Shown: positions 8,013 through 17,368, numbered from the stretch's first letter. The stretch is 64,000 nucleotides of DNA from Paenibacillus tepidiphilus (GCF_008635795.1 NZ_VWRQ01000011.1:62001-126000), one strand, 5' to 3'. Notes: generated by a model from the sequence alone, not told the origin. Translations and numbers: made by a program.

Positions 8013-9686
8013 TTATCCGTTAGCTTTTGGTCCGCGTTTGGTGGCCTCAATCAGTCCGTCAAGGTACAGCTTTTTGTCTCCCACAGCTTTTCCGGCCAGC
8101 TTCTGCAGCTTGTCCGTTCCACCCCAAATCAGGTACACAATATGCTCCGCCTGGTAATCCGCCAGCCCGCTCACTTCATTGACCAGCAGCTTTAGCAGCT
8201 CCTCATCCTCGAATGCTCCGGAACATTTCAGCTTCAAAGAATCTGAGCTATACAGCATACAGGTCACCAGTGTCGGAAGGGTCTGTTCATTAATGCCGTA
8301 ATGCTCGGCAAAGGCTGAGGTGAAGCGGTCCTGGACCAGCTGATGCTCGGCATCTACCTTCTCCATGTATTGTCTGACCAGCGGGAAATAGAGCAGGCCT
8401 GTCAGACCAAGGCCAAAGACCGCATAGCTGCCCGGCATACAGCTCTTCTCACCTTCCGTATCCGTATACCATTCGAAGGTTTCCATGGCCGCCATCGCGT
8501 ACTCTTCCAAGAGCGGGTGGACCTCCGGATATTCAAGCGCATTGGCAAAAAAACGGTGCGTGCCCGATTTGGCCAGTCCTTTGACCGGCAGCCATTGCTT
8601 AACTGCGGACTTTAGCTTAATCTGATAGCTTTTGGGAAAGCCAAGCTTAAGCAGCCCAATCAGGAACCGGAGCGCTTGCGCATAGCCCTCTGCTGACTCC
8701 TGCTTCATATGAATGCTTACCTCGGCAAACACATCATTAGCGCTGCAATCCGCTAGCTCGCCGCGTAACCAAGTAGTCTCTTCGGGCAATGCCCCGCTGC
8801 CCTGCTTGGTCAGCCGTTCCGCTTCGGCGCTGCCAAGCTGGGTCGCGCAGTTCAGGAAGGTGAGTCCTGCACTTCTGCTGTAGGAAGGCTCATATCTGAG
8901 GATGCAGATGGCAGCATAAATGACTAGCTCTATGTAGCTTTGTTCAGTAATGTCCAGCTTTGCCCCATCTTTCTTCCTGTATTCTCTCTGCCATTCTGTG
9001 CCTGTATTCTCAAAATACCGGGGCAGCCACTGAGCCTCCACCCAATTACGCAGGGCTACTGTCAGCGTGTTCCGGTGCTCCGAAAGATGCTTGTTTCCCC
9101 GGTTCAGCTCTTGGAGCTTATCAAACACCCGGATGATTCTGCCGGAATCGAGGACGGGAAACAGTCCTTCATCGAGCAGATGCCGGGCAAGGAAGAAGGT
9201 CTCCAGCGGTTTGGTCGGATATTTGCCGTCATCTAGCTTATCCGAGATATAGCGGCTGATCCGATCCAGCAGCCACTGTTTTTTAGTCTCGTCCACAACT
9301 TCCAGAATACGTACATGGGCAGTGCCGCCGCTTACCTGAAATCTACCCTCAAACAAAAAACGGTAATCCATGGCTGCCGTTGGCAAAGTATCTAATTTGT
9401 GCTGCATATACTGAGCCAGCTCCGGGACAATCCGCTCACGTACTTGTTCCTCAGTCAGTTGCTCTTGGGAACTCCCTTTTCTTGAGCCCGATATCGTTAA
9501 ATCGAGCCCGTGGTCCGTCACCTTCACCTTGCCATTCGCGTATTCGAGGAGAGCATAGCCGTGAATTCCCGCCTGCAGCGAAGTGCGTTTGACTATTTTC
9601 TCTGCGTCTATATCGCTGATTAATGCGATCCAGTTGTCTATTTCCTGTTTCATATCATCAATAATGGCTTCGAACGTTTGATCCAT
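8013..9686 (-). CDS. Large uncharacterised cytosolic protein (possibly DUF6138)
   Basis: A 557-residue soluble protein without signal peptide or membrane segment. The N-terminus (IIDDMKQEIDNWIALISDID) and the body look helical, with many Leu-rich helices, and no catalytic motif that I recognise. The sequence recalls the DUF6138 family of Bacillus-group proteins, but that is from memory and uncertain. It is preceded by a 181-residue membrane protein on the same strand after 42 bases, so the two may form a small operon. Function unknown. Confidence 0.6.
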   Translation of the reverse strand: MDQTFEAIIDDMKQEIDNWIALISDIDAEKIVKRTSLQAGIHGYALLEYANGKVKVTDHGLDLTISGSRKGSSQEQLTEEQVRERIVPELAQYMQHKLDTLPTAAMDYRFLFEGRFQVSGGTAHVRILEVVDETKKQWLLDRISRYISDKLDDGKYPTKPLETFFLARHLLDEGLFPVLDSGRIIRVFDKLQELNRGNKHLSEHRNTLTVALRNWVEAQWLPRYFENTGTEWQREYRKKDGAKLDITEQSYIELVIYAAICILRYEPSYSRSAGLTFLNCATQLGSAEAERLTKQGSGALPEETTWLRGELADCSANDVFAEVSIHMKQESAEGYAQALRFLIGLLKLGFPKSYQIKLKSAVKQWLPVKGLAKSGTHRFFANALEYPEVHPLLEEYAMAAMETFEWYTDTEGEKSCMPGSYAVFGLGLTGLLYFPLVRQYMEKVDAEHQLVQDRFTSAFAEHYGINEQTLPTLVTCMLYSSDSLKLKCSGAFEDEELLKLLVNEVSGLADYQAEHIVYLIWGGTDKLQKLAGKAVGDKKLYLDGLIEATKRGPKANG

Positions 9687-9728
9687 GTCTATTCAATGCT
9701 CCTTTACAGTTCAAGTGCTAATCAGCTG

Positions 9729-10274
9729 TTAACTTAACCGGGACCCCTGATATGAATGCCAACGCATCATCATTTCCTCATAAATCTGAGCTAACGGCAT
9801 CCGCAAGGCGGACTGTGCAATGTTAATCGGGGCCTGCACCATGCCTTGATTAATTTTGATCAACTGGCGTTTCAAGCCCCGCTGGCTTTCGAGATAAGCT
9901 TCAGGCTCCTTCAACTGTATCCCGATCATCTTCTGGCCGGCCAACTGATACAGTTCAATCTGCTGAATATTTTCCCATCGAACCAGCCCGGTTGCAAGAT
10001 AGGAGGAATTATCGAGGATGCCGTCATAATCTATGACTAGTGCAGGGGAACGATCAAACAGCTTCCGGATAAAATAAACCAGACAAGCGCCAAAAAGCAT
10101 AACACAGCAAATCCCTACGATTCCGTACGCAAGGATCAGGTTGCCGTTCAGATATTCCGCGAAGAACCAGCCGCCTATCGCAATAAATATCAGGCAGCCA
10201 AAGCTCATCAGCCACAGCTTGCCTTTTCCCATATAGACTTTCAGCGGGAAGCTGAAAATTGTCGAATGAACCAT
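9729..10274 (-). CDS. STM3941-like two-TM membrane protein
   Basis: A 181-residue protein with two membrane segments near the N-terminus (about residues 23-42 and 47-70) followed by a cytoplasmic domain. The segment DYDGILDNSSYLATGLVRW followed by ENIQQIELY matches the STM3941/PH-like family pattern, in which a short extracellular hairpin anchors a pleckstrin-like beta domain. No biochemical role is known for this family. It lies upstream of the 557-residue gene in the same direction. Confidence 0.65.
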   Translation of the reverse strand: MVHSTIFSFPLKVYMGKGKLWLMSFGCLIFIAIGGWFFAEYLNGNLILAYGIVGICCVMLFGACLVYFIRKLFDRSPALVIDYDGILDNSSYLATGLVRWENIQQIELYQLAGQKMIGIQLKEPEAYLESQRGLKRQLIKINQGMVQAPINIAQSALRMPLAQIYEEMMMRWHSYQGSRLS

Positions 10275-10435
10275 GGAATGCAGCCCCTTTGCATCATGTA
10301 TTGATAGTGTTGCACCTAATTAATATTAAACAATAATCCGCGTTATGTATTGCATGCCTGCTGCGCTTGGCTTACGCGAGACTAAACTTTGCCGGTGGAC
10401 GATGCTCTGTCATTAATAGAACGGCGCTGGCGTGG

Positions 10436-10622
10436 ATAGTTGCACTTTATACATGTATTTGAACTAAAATGGAGGGTGTAAGCCGTTTAACTGTATTCTC
10501 TGCAACTATTATCGGTAGAATAACGACTTTTCGTAGGATCGCTAGTTTTTAGTTGTACCAAGTACAACTAAAGTCATACTCCGGCGAATTTCCGTCGGTT
10601 TAATTGTACAATATGCAATTAA
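10436..10622. repeat. Four-copy array of a 23-bp dyad repeat (array 1)
   Basis: The 532-bp gene-free gap 10275-10806 holds four 23-bp imperfect palindromes at 10436-10458, 10487-10509, 10549-10571 and 10600-10622. Each fits WTARTTGYAY, a 3-4 base centre, then a TACAWYTAW-like arm; copies 2-4 are degenerate at some positions. Start-to-start distances are 51, 62 and 51 bp. Copies 1-2 have T-rich centres and copies 3-4 A-rich centres, so the array is itself symmetric. The intervening 28-, 39- and 28-bp spacers show no obvious conservation with array 2 at 51554-51740, which has the same geometry. The rest of the gap shows nothing else except a terminator. Confidence 0.85.
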
Positions 10623-10710
10623 GTCGAATTTACTCCTAAAGGCGGAGCTACTCCGCATATCTAACAACATTCTGTACATCCAATAGCTCGTCGGCAGCCT
10701 GATCGCATAC

Positions 10711-10736
10711 AAAAAACCCGCATAAAATGCGGGCTT
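10711..10736 (-). terminator. Rho-independent terminator of the 62-residue gene
   Basis: The minus strand has GCCCGCAT-TTT-ATGCGGGT followed by TTTTTT. It lies 70 bases after the stop of the small upstream gene. Confidence 0.88.
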
Positions 10737-10806
10737 TAACTAACAGGATTTTCTTATATCTAAGCCGATCCCCAAAGATCGACTCTTTTGTATGTCGCTC
10801 CTATGA

Positions 10807-10995
10807 TCAATCCATTCTGTTCTCTACAGACTTCATCCGGTTTTGATCGTCCGGTAACCGGTCATTGCTGAATTCCTGGCCTGCTTCTACTTCACCGCCT
10901 TCGCTGACACTGCGGGCGAAGTTGGTGAATTGTCTCTTCTGCTCATCCATCTCATGCTTGAGCTTTAGCAGCTTTTGCGGGTCCTGTTCTGTCAT
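10807..10995 (-). CDS. Small acidic/charged protein of unknown function (62 aa)
   Basis: A 62-residue hydrophilic protein rich in Glu, Asp, Gln and Arg (HEMDEQKRQFTNFARSVSEG), without cysteine or hydrophobic segments. I consider it real because AGGAGGTTAACCCA precedes the ATG and a strong terminator follows. The composition resembles small soluble spore- or stress-associated proteins of bacilli, but no family can be named. Confidence 0.65.
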   Translation of the reverse strand: MTEQDPQKLLKLKHEMDEQKRQFTNFARSVSEGGEVEAGQEFSNDRLPDDQNRMKSVENRMD

Positions 10996-11108
10996 TGGGT
11001 TAACCTCCTGGGAATCTTGGGATTATTCGCTCACCAGAAGTTTTCCATTATTCAGCGGGGCTTATGCATCAAATTCCTGAACCCAAGTGAACCTTTTGCG
11101 ATGCTCCC

Positions 11109-11918
11109 TCACTCAAACCTGTGCTGATGTTTATTGAAGAACCGGTAAAAGAACCGCACATTGTCCAGTTCGTACCATTCTGCGGTCTGAAGCGGCCTCG
11201 CATCCAGATTATAGATTTTGGCATGCAGCGTGCCTAACATAAAGGGAGAATGCGTGGCAATGATGAATTGAGTATCCAGATACCGTGCCAGCTCGTTGAT
11301 TTGTTCGGCCAGCTTGATTTGATTGGCAGGAGACAGCGACGTTTCCGGCTCGTCCAGCAAATACAATTGTCCGGGCAGCAGGTAGTCGTCAAAGAACTGC
11401 ATGGACGTCTCTCCATTCGAGTATTTTTCCTGGGCAAACTGGATGTTCTCCAGCTTCTTCTTAAACGCATAGGTGTCTTCATACTCTGCCGCCTGTTCCT
11501 CACTCATCCCTTTGCTACGCTGCTCAAATAATATTCCCTCGCGCAGTACGGAGGCTTGCTGTATTTTCTTGATCTCATAGAGAATATCCTCTGACTTCAT
11601 ATACCGGCTTCCTTCGGGAAGCTGCCTGAATTCACGCTCGCGCTCATCATGTCCAAGCTGATAGCTGCTCCTATCGAGGAACCGCTGGGCATAGGTACTG
11701 TGCCCGTAGCTGGTCATTCGTTCGGCTCCCGGAATTCCCAGCTTGCCTGCAATAATATTAAGCAAAGTGGATTTGCCGCTGCCGTTGCTGCCATAAAGCA
11801 CAGTTATCCGGTCGAACACCAGCACCTCACCGGAAATATATCTAAATACATGATCCGGGTAGATGTTGGGATTTCGGTCCGTATAATCCGACAGCTTGAA
11901 GCTTCTCAAATAAATCAT
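11109..11918 (-). CDS. AAA-family (ABC-type) ATPase, SMC-like single domain
   Basis: A 269-residue ATPase. The Walker A motif GSNGSGKST lies at residues 43-51, the signature-like stretch YSNGETSMQFF is in the middle, and Walker B is LYLLDEPETSLSP, with a switch His in IIATHSPF. This is the layout of the AAA_21/AAA_15 ATPases related to OLD and RecF proteins rather than of a transport ATPase, and there is no permease beside it. The role could be DNA-related or defensive, but the gene is single. The start codon follows an AGGAGAGCGGCG-type site. Confidence 0.8.
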   Translation of the reverse strand: MIYLRSFKLSDYTDRNPNIYPDHVFRYISGEVLVFDRITVLYGSNGSGKSTLLNIIAGKLGIPGAERMTSYGHSTYAQRFLDRSSYQLGHDEREREFRQLPEGSRYMKSEDILYEIKKIQQASVLREGILFEQRSKGMSEEQAAEYEDTYAFKKKLENIQFAQEKYSNGETSMQFFDDYLLPGQLYLLDEPETSLSPANQIKLAEQINELARYLDTQFIIATHSPFMLGTLHAKIYNLDARPLQTAEWYELDNVRFFYRFFNKHQHRFE

Positions 11919-12178
11919 CGCCGCTCTCCTTGTGCTTGTCTTATCGTATGTGTTCTATTCTACCAGAAATGTCTCAGATAAGGCTGGCTCAGCCCCTCCA
12001 TTGCCCGATTTGTGTCTAAAATATGGAATGTGTATCCAATTTGAGCTGCTCTGTTCTATGCACACGTGTACGGAATAATCTAGATATCGGGTATGAAGCA
12101 GAGGTGCACATCTGCCGCAAAGCCTGCGGTACCGGTCATTGCCGGACCACCAATTTCCTGTTGAAGGGCGGTATTTTA

Positions 12179-12856
12179 TTGAAAAAGGTTTTAGGGATGC
12201 TCCTGTCGGTTGCCATGCTTTCCGTGTTCTATGTTGCCAAACCGTTACCGGCTGATGCTGCAACACCGGTTGTGGTCAGTTCAACGATCATCGTTCCTGC
12301 CGGTCAGACCTATGACGGCGGCGGCAAAACCTTCGTAGCCAATGCCAGCACACTTGGCGACGGCGGCCAAGGTGAGAACCAGAAGCCCATCTTCCGGCTG
12401 GAGAACAACGCGACACTCAAAAATGTAATCATCGGTGCTCCCGGCGCCGACGGCGTCCATTGCTATGGAAACGCTACAATTACCAATGTGACCTGGCAGG
12501 ATGTCGGCGAGGACGCCCTGACCCTTAAAGCCTCCGGCACCGTGAACATTTCGGGCGGCGGCGCATATAAGGCCTATGACAAAGTGTTCCAGGCCAATGC
12601 TGCGGGAACGATCAACATTACGAATTTCCGGGCGGATGACATCGGCAAGCTCGCCCGTCAGAACGGCGGTACAACCTACGCGGTAAATTTCACGTTGTCA
12701 AACTCCGACATCTCCAATGTAAAGGATTCTATTTTCCGGACCGACAGCAGCAGCAGCACGGCCAAAATTACCGGCACACGTTATCATAATGTGCCCACTC
12801 TCTTTAAAGGGTTCGCCTCCGGCAAGACCAGTCAGTCGGGCAACACGCAGTACTGA
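12179..12856 (+). CDS. Secreted pectate lyase, polysaccharide lyase family 3
   Basis: A 225-residue secreted enzyme. I start it at TTG 12179, giving [20 protein letters not shown], a clear signal peptide cut near ADAA-TP; AAGGGCGG lies seven bases upstream. The mature part is a right-handed beta helix typical of PL3 ([59 protein letters not shown]). GEDAL and the Lys/Arg-rich later turns match the calcium and catalytic region of PL3. It cleaves polygalacturonate by Ca2+-dependent beta-elimination. The length is normal for single-domain PL3. A plant- or rhizosphere-associated lifestyle fits. Confidence 0.92.
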   Translation: MKKVLGMLLSVAMLSVFYVAKPLPADAATPVVVSSTIIVPAGQTYDGGGKTFVANASTLGDGGQGENQKPIFRLENNATLKNVIIGAPGADGVHCYGNATITNVTWQDVGEDALTLKASGTVNISGGGAYKAYDKVFQANAAGTINITNFRADDIGKLARQNGGTTYAVNFTLSNSDISNVKDSIFRTDSSSSTAKITGTRYHNVPTLFKGFASGKTSQSGNTQY

Positions 12857-12884
12857 CTCAGGAACAGAAACGAATCGTATAAGC

Positions 12885-12912
12885 AAAAAGCCGCCGAAAT
12901 GGCGGCTTTTCT
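12885..12912 (+). terminator. Rho-independent terminator of the pectate lyase gene
   Basis: AAAAGCCGCC-GAAAT-GGCGGCTTTT directly after the stop codon, with A and T runs on both sides, so it can act in both directions. Confidence 0.92.
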
Positions 12913-12953
12913 GCTGTAACCTGTCGTAATACAATGGTAGCTGCATACATTTG

Positions 12954-12982
12954 TTGTAATTGCAACAAAGCTGCTGTATACT
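12954..12982 (+). promoter_or_regulatory. Promoter of the GNAT gene
   Basis: TTGTAA (12954-12959) and TATACT (12977-12982) are 17 bp apart. A dyad TTTGTTG-TAAT-TGCAACAAA-like sequence overlaps the -35, which could be a repressor site. Confidence 0.6.
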
Positions 12983-13015
12983 AGCTTTAATTCAGAGACG
13001 GATAGGAGATTTAGC

Positions 13016-13477
13016 ATGGATATCGTAATTAAGATTGACAGTCTGCAGGGCCCCGAAATTATCGCTCTGCTTGAAGAGCATCTGCGGGGGATGCATGCAG
13101 ATTCTCCGCCGGAGAGTGTGCATGCGCTCGACCTGGACGGGCTGCGGAAACCGGAAATTACATTCTATAGCGCGTGGATCGGCGGAGAATTGGCGGGCTG
13201 CGGGGCGGTTAAGGAGCTGGACCCGAAGCACGGAGAACTGAAGTCGATGCGGACCTCCTCCGCCTTCATACGCAAGGGAGTGGCCAGGGCTATTGTAGAG
13301 CATATTATTGAAGAAGCCCGTAAACGGGGCTACTCGCGGCTCAGCCTGGAGACGGGGACGCCGGAGTCATTCCTGCCGGCGGTCCGACTGTACGAGAGCT
13401 TCGGGTTCAAGGAATGCGGACCGTTTGCCGGCTATAGTCTCGATCCGTACAGCAAGTTTATGACGAAGGAAATATAA
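13016..13477 (+). CDS. GNAT-family N-acetyltransferase
   Basis: A 153-residue protein with the GNAT fold. The acetyl-CoA-binding region is SAFIRKGVARAIVEHIIEEA (R-x-x-G-x-A variant KGVA), followed by the strand YSRLSLETG and the C-terminal AVRLYESFGFKECGPF motif found in many PhnO/ElaA-like acetyltransferases. It would acetylate a small amine or a protein N-terminus; the substrate cannot be deduced. It is a single gene with its own promoter and a shared terminator. Confidence 0.88.
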   Translation: MDIVIKIDSLQGPEIIALLEEHLRGMHADSPPESVHALDLDGLRKPEITFYSAWIGGELAGCGAVKELDPKHGELKSMRTSSAFIRKGVARAIVEHIIEEARKRGYSRLSLETGTPESFLPAVRLYESFGFKECGPFAGYSLDPYSKFMTKEI

Positions 13478-13495
13478 CAATAGCCAGGGCACAAA

Positions 13496-13524
13496 GTAGC
13501 CGCCGGGTTAATCCCGGCGGCTAC
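13496..13524. terminator. Bidirectional terminator between convergent genes
   Basis: Perfect 12-bp stem GTAGCCGCCGGG with a five-base loop, followed by AAATTTTT on the plus side. It serves the GNAT gene and the convergent exported-protein gene. Confidence 0.9.
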
Positions 13525-13551
13525 AAATTTTTAATGACATTAACCGGAACA

Positions 13552-14637
13552 CTAGTTATCAGTATCCGCAGCCTCATAAATCAGGCAGCGCAGGGTCTGA
13601 TCGGGATAACGCAATTCCGCGTTATAGCGGCTCCCGTCTTCCAGCAGCAGCTCTACGGCTACCATCCCTCTCTTGTTATTCGTCTCCATATCCGTCAGGC
13701 TGGCTTTGACAATGGTTCTGCTCTCACCCTGCTTGTCCTGTACGATCTGCGTGGCCTCCTGAATCCAGCTGTCGTCCTTCAGGATCGCGCTGGCTGCGCT
13801 TGTGTCAATCGGTGTTCTTTTCAGCGTCGGGTTAAAGGCTGTCGTATCCTCTACCACCCCGGATTTGGCATCAATGTACACGTTGTATTCCCAATACGAC
13901 TCACCCTGACCGCGTAATGTCAGCGAGCGGTACGGGGCAAAATGCACCGTCCAGGTTGGCTCCTTGCCGAGTCCCAGTTCGGCCAGCAGAACAGTTGCTT
14001 CGAGCTTGGAGACATCACCGCCGAACAGCTTGCGGACACTCTCGGCTGCGAGCACCTCCGCTTCTTCCTCTGTGATATTCTGCAGGATGGGCGGAGCGGT
14101 CACATGCCGGCTGGAGAGGGCATAATTAAGCCGGTAGGACCAGTCAATGAGCTGCAGCAGCTCTTCGTCTGTCATCGTCCGCTCTGGATAGGCGTACGTA
14201 TTATTCTCCAGATCGAGATACAGCGGCGCTTGTCCCGGCTGAAGCGGCAGCAGCTCCTTAGGGCGAAGACCGTCATACACATACCCGTCTTCCAGCACCA
14301 GCCTGCGGTTCACCTCCGACTCGGTCATTTCCCGGCCCGAAATACGCGGCTCAACACTCAGCTTGTCCATGGCATCATATATCTGCCGGATTTGCTCTTC
14401 TGGCATCTGTTCCAGCCATTCAGCGTTCACAGTAGACACGGGGGCCGGCGCTTCCACCTTCAGGACGGGACCTGTCTTACCGGTCAAATCCAGCAGCGCA
14501 TTGCTTTGCGGCTTCGGGCTGTCTTTGGCGACAACCGCGGAATCCACCAGGCCTGGAACGACAAAGGAGCTCAGGGCGAGAACGCCTCCCGTGAATAACA
14601 GAACTGCCAATGTAGCGGACCGTTTGTTCTTGTTCAA
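13552..14637 (-). CDS. Exported protein with PepSY-like domain, partner of the upstream two-component system
   Basis: A 361-residue protein with one N-terminal hydrophobic segment (ATLAVLLFTGGVLALSSFVV) that is either a signal peptide or an anchor. I use TTG 14637 as start: GGAGG lies eight bases before it, while the nearby in-frame ATG is only two bases from the site. The C-terminal half has two PepSY-like units (EPTWTVHFAPYRS, YWEYNVYIDAKSGVVEDTT). It follows the histidine kinase in the same operon, 76 bases downstream, which suggests that it is the target or an accessory of the signalling pair. Molecular role unknown. Confidence 0.65.
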   Translation of the reverse strand: MNKNKRSATLAVLLFTGGVLALSSFVVPGLVDSAVVAKDSPKPQSNALLDLTGKTGPVLKVEAPAPVSTVNAEWLEQMPEEQIRQIYDAMDKLSVEPRISGREMTESEVNRRLVLEDGYVYDGLRPKELLPLQPGQAPLYLDLENNTYAYPERTMTDEELLQLIDWSYRLNYALSSRHVTAPPILQNITEEEAEVLAAESVRKLFGGDVSKLEATVLLAELGLGKEPTWTVHFAPYRSLTLRGQGESYWEYNVYIDAKSGVVEDTTAFNPTLKRTPIDTSAASAILKDDSWIQEATQIVQDKQGESRTIVKASLTDMETNNKRGMVAVELLLEDGSRYNAELRYPDQTLRCLIYEAADTDN

Positions 14638-14713
14638 TGACATTACCTCCATATGGGATCTAAGATGTTGGTTATGGGAATACCTTAATCCCAGGATGTT
14701 AAGGTTTAGGAGG

Positions 14714-16069
14714 TCAGTTGTTATAGAGTTGTAAAAAAAGTCGGATCGCTGTTCCTTCACCGGGCACCGAATGCAGCTCGATCCTGGCCTCATGCGCGTC
14801 GGCGATTTGCCGGCACAGGGAGAGACCGAGACCCGCGTTGCCGTGAATTCTTGACCGTGCAGGGTCTGCACGGTAGAACGGCTCGAAGGCATGCTTGCTT
14901 TGCTCCGCCGTCATTCCGCTGCCGCTGTCACGCACCTCCAGCACGGCTTCTCCTTCCTGATGATAGGCGAGCAAGCGGACCGTGCTGCCTGGCGCTGAAG
15001 CATGAATCGCATTTTCGATGAGATTCACCAGGAAGGTAGCCAGCAAATCGGGATCCCCTCTCACAGCACGGATAGAGGAATCGGTCTGCAGCGTTATGCC
15101 GTTCTCTTCTAATCTGAGGCGCTCCGTCTGCCCGACCGCCGCGAACAACCGGGCTACCTTCACATCTGCCAGCTCCGGAAGCCGGTGCCGCAGAACCGAT
15201 AGATCCAGCAGCTTGAACGCCAGGTTCTTCAGGCGGACCGTTTCGCTCCGGATGTAGCTGCCCGCCTTCATCTGATCTTCCCGGTCAAGGTTGGCCGAGG
15301 TGAGCAATTCGGCGAAGCCCTGCATACTGGTCAGGGGAGTCCGCAATTCATGGGCGAGATTGTCCACCATTCGCTGCTTCTCCTCCGCCATATCGGACAG
15401 ATCGGTGATCCGCTGCTCCACTACGGAAGCCATCCGGTTGAAGTTAAGGGCAAGCTCGCCGAATTCGTCTTTGCTGTGCAGATTCACCCGGTTCGAATAA
15501 TCGCCTCCGGCAATTGTCCTGGTCGTCTCCGACAATTGCTTAAGCGGCTTGGTCAGCTGCCGGATCAGGAGAAAGAGCAGGACGGCCAGCACCGGGCCGG
15601 CAATCCAGTTGATCATCACGAAGAAGCGGTTCAGCTCCTGCTGCTGCTCATACAGACCGCCGATTTCGCGCTGGTAGGACAGCTCGATATGCTGATAGGG
15701 ATCGGGGAGCGGCATGGATAAACGGATAGACTGCTCCTCCGGCGCGGCGGCGCCTCCGTCCGGCTGGGGATAGACAAGCCGCCCGTTCTCCCGCAGCTCC
15801 AGGCCAATCCCCTGCCTGCGGTAGTAATCTCCGTACGACTCGGCCACACTGGCCAGCAATACAGAGGTAAGCGGGTTGCCCCGCGCGCGGATCGAATCCA
15901 GGTTCTCATAAATATTGTTGGCGATCAGCAGCTGCTCGCTGGCCGCCCGCTTCTTCTCGCTCTCCATGTTAAGCTGCCAGCTCTTCTTCATCACCATAAT
16001 GACACTGATGTCGAGGGCAGCAATAAAGAGTGTAAGAACGGCAAGCAGAATCTTATGCCAGAACCGCAT
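14714..16069 (-). CDS. Sensor histidine kinase, HAMP type
   Basis: A 451-residue kinase. One membrane helix lies at about residues 7-28, an extracytoplasmic sensor of about 110 residues follows, the second helix is near 150-170, and then come HAMP (LKQLSETTRTIAGGDYSNRV), the phospho-acceptor box (NLAHELRTPLTSMQGFAELL) and the ATP-binding N, G1 and G2 boxes (NLIENAIHAS, EVRDSGSGM, NAGLGLSLCRQI). It starts two bases after the response regulator stop, so the pair is coupled. The extracytoplasmic signal is unknown; an envelope signal is likely given the exported protein downstream. Confidence 0.92.
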   Translation of the reverse strand: MRFWHKILLAVLTLFIAALDISVIMVMKKSWQLNMESEKKRAASEQLLIANNIYENLDSIRARGNPLTSVLLASVAESYGDYYRRQGIGLELRENGRLVYPQPDGGAAAPEEQSIRLSMPLPDPYQHIELSYQREIGGLYEQQQELNRFFVMINWIAGPVLAVLLFLLIRQLTKPLKQLSETTRTIAGGDYSNRVNLHSKDEFGELALNFNRMASVVEQRITDLSDMAEEKQRMVDNLAHELRTPLTSMQGFAELLTSANLDREDQMKAGSYIRSETVRLKNLAFKLLDLSVLRHRLPELADVKVARLFAAVGQTERLRLEENGITLQTDSSIRAVRGDPDLLATFLVNLIENAIHASAPGSTVRLLAYHQEGEAVLEVRDSGSGMTAEQSKHAFEPFYRADPARSRIHGNAGLGLSLCRQIADAHEARIELHSVPGEGTAIRLFLQLYNN

Positions 16070-16071
16070 GG

Positions 16072-16731
16072 CTAAACCTGAACTTCCAGGCGGTAGCCCA
16101 GCTTGAACACGGTTTTGATCCGGTCTTCCCAGCCGAGCTTCCTCCGCAGCTGACGGATATGTACATCCACGGTACGGGTGTCGCCGGCATAATCATAGCC
16201 CCAGGCCAGCTCAAGCAGCTTTTCCCGCGAAAGGGCAATATTCCGGTTGCGGATCAGCACTTCAAGCAGCTCGAATTCCCTGGCGGTTAAATCCACCGGC
16301 TCCTGATCCACCCGGACCTGCCGTTCTGCGAACCGCACCTCTACCGCATCGCAAAGAAAAGAAGCCGGAGTCTGATCATTCCTGCGCAGCACGACGTTGA
16401 TGCGGGCCAGCAGCTCCAGAATCTCAAAGGGCTTGATGATATAATCATCCGCTCCCAGCTCAAATCCTTTGATCCGATCAGCCAAGGCATTCTTGGCCGT
16501 AATCAGAATCACCGGGATATGCAGAGGGGCGATCTGCTCCATCACGGTGAACCCGTCCAGTCCGGGAAGCATCACATCTAGCAGGATCAGGTCCGTCCGT
16601 TCCTGCTTCAGTGTCTCTATAGCCTCCGGTCCCGTGTAAGCTTTGGAATAAGTGTGTCCGACCAGCTTCAGATTCATGGTAATCAAATCGCTGATCGGCT
16701 GTTCGTCTTCAACTACAAGAATATGGGCCAT
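16072..16731 (-). CDS. OmpR/PhoB-family response regulator
   Basis: A 219-residue regulator. The receiver domain is complete: acidic pair in VVEDEQP, phospho-Asp in LILLDVMLPGLDG, Thr in ILITAKN and Lys in DDYIIKPF. The winged-helix output domain ends with VDVHIRQLRRKLG and FKLGYRLEV. It is the first gene of a three-gene operon with the histidine kinase and the exported PepSY-like protein. Confidence 0.95.
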   Translation of the reverse strand: MAHILVVEDEQPISDLITMNLKLVGHTYSKAYTGPEAIETLKQERTDLILLDVMLPGLDGFTVMEQIAPLHIPVILITAKNALADRIKGFELGADDYIIKPFEILELLARINVVLRRNDQTPASFLCDAVEVRFAERQVRVDQEPVDLTAREFELLEVLIRNRNIALSREKLLELAWGYDYAGDTRTVDVHIRQLRRKLGWEDRIKTVFKLGYRLEVQV

Positions 16732-16771
16732 TCACTGTAAGTCCTCCAGATCGCTATGATGTCATCAAGCT

Positions 16772-17326
16772 TCATTCTCCAGCGGCTTCCGCCGCTAGCA
16801 TGATGTCGTAAATTTTACGCGTAGTGTTGACGTTACGCACCGTCATGTACCGGTAGAGCGGAGAACCGACCAGCTTGGTCATTCCGCTCTTGTTCACGTT
16901 CTCCCGTTCCACCGCATACAGTACGGCGCCGGGCGTATAGATCAGCGTGCCGATTCCCGGCTTCAATGGCAGCTCGTCCAGCACAGACTCCCGGTTGACC
17001 TCATCCCACAGGAACATGACATCACTCTTCATCTGCTCGCCATTGCTCCAGGAATCCGGAATTGCCGCGATGACCGTCCGGATTTCGGCGATGCTGCGTA
17101 CAATGACCCGGATCTGCAAATTGAACTCCGCAGCAATTACTTCCTGTAGTAAATGTGCCAGCTCTTGCGGGGAGTGTTCCTGATCAGCAAAAATAATATT
17201 GCCAGAGTTAATATAAGTGGTTACGGATATCATTCCTGCACGCTCAAAAGCAGCCTTGAGCTGCTTCATATTGATCATGTTGTTCCCGCCCACATTAATG
17301 CCCCGCAGCAGCGCCACGTATATCAT
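16772..17326 (-). CDS. DUF1697 protein
   Basis: A 184-residue cytosolic protein that begins YVALLRGINVGGNNMINMKQ and continues TTYINSGNIIF, the signature of the DUF1697 family, which has a ferredoxin-like fold. Family members are widespread in soil bacteria and have no established function. It may be co-transcribed with the DUF1801 gene 42 bases upstream on the same strand. Confidence 0.9.
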   Translation of the reverse strand: MIYVALLRGINVGGNNMINMKQLKAAFERAGMISVTTYINSGNIIFADQEHSPQELAHLLQEVIAAEFNLQIRVIVRSIAEIRTVIAAIPDSWSNGEQMKSDVMFLWDEVNRESVLDELPLKPGIGTLIYTPGAVLYAVERENVNKSGMTKLVGSPLYRYMTVRNVNTTRKIYDIMLAAEAAGE

Positions 17327-17368
17327 ATTCCGCCCCCTCTTTCTGTGCTATATATAAAATTCGCAGAC

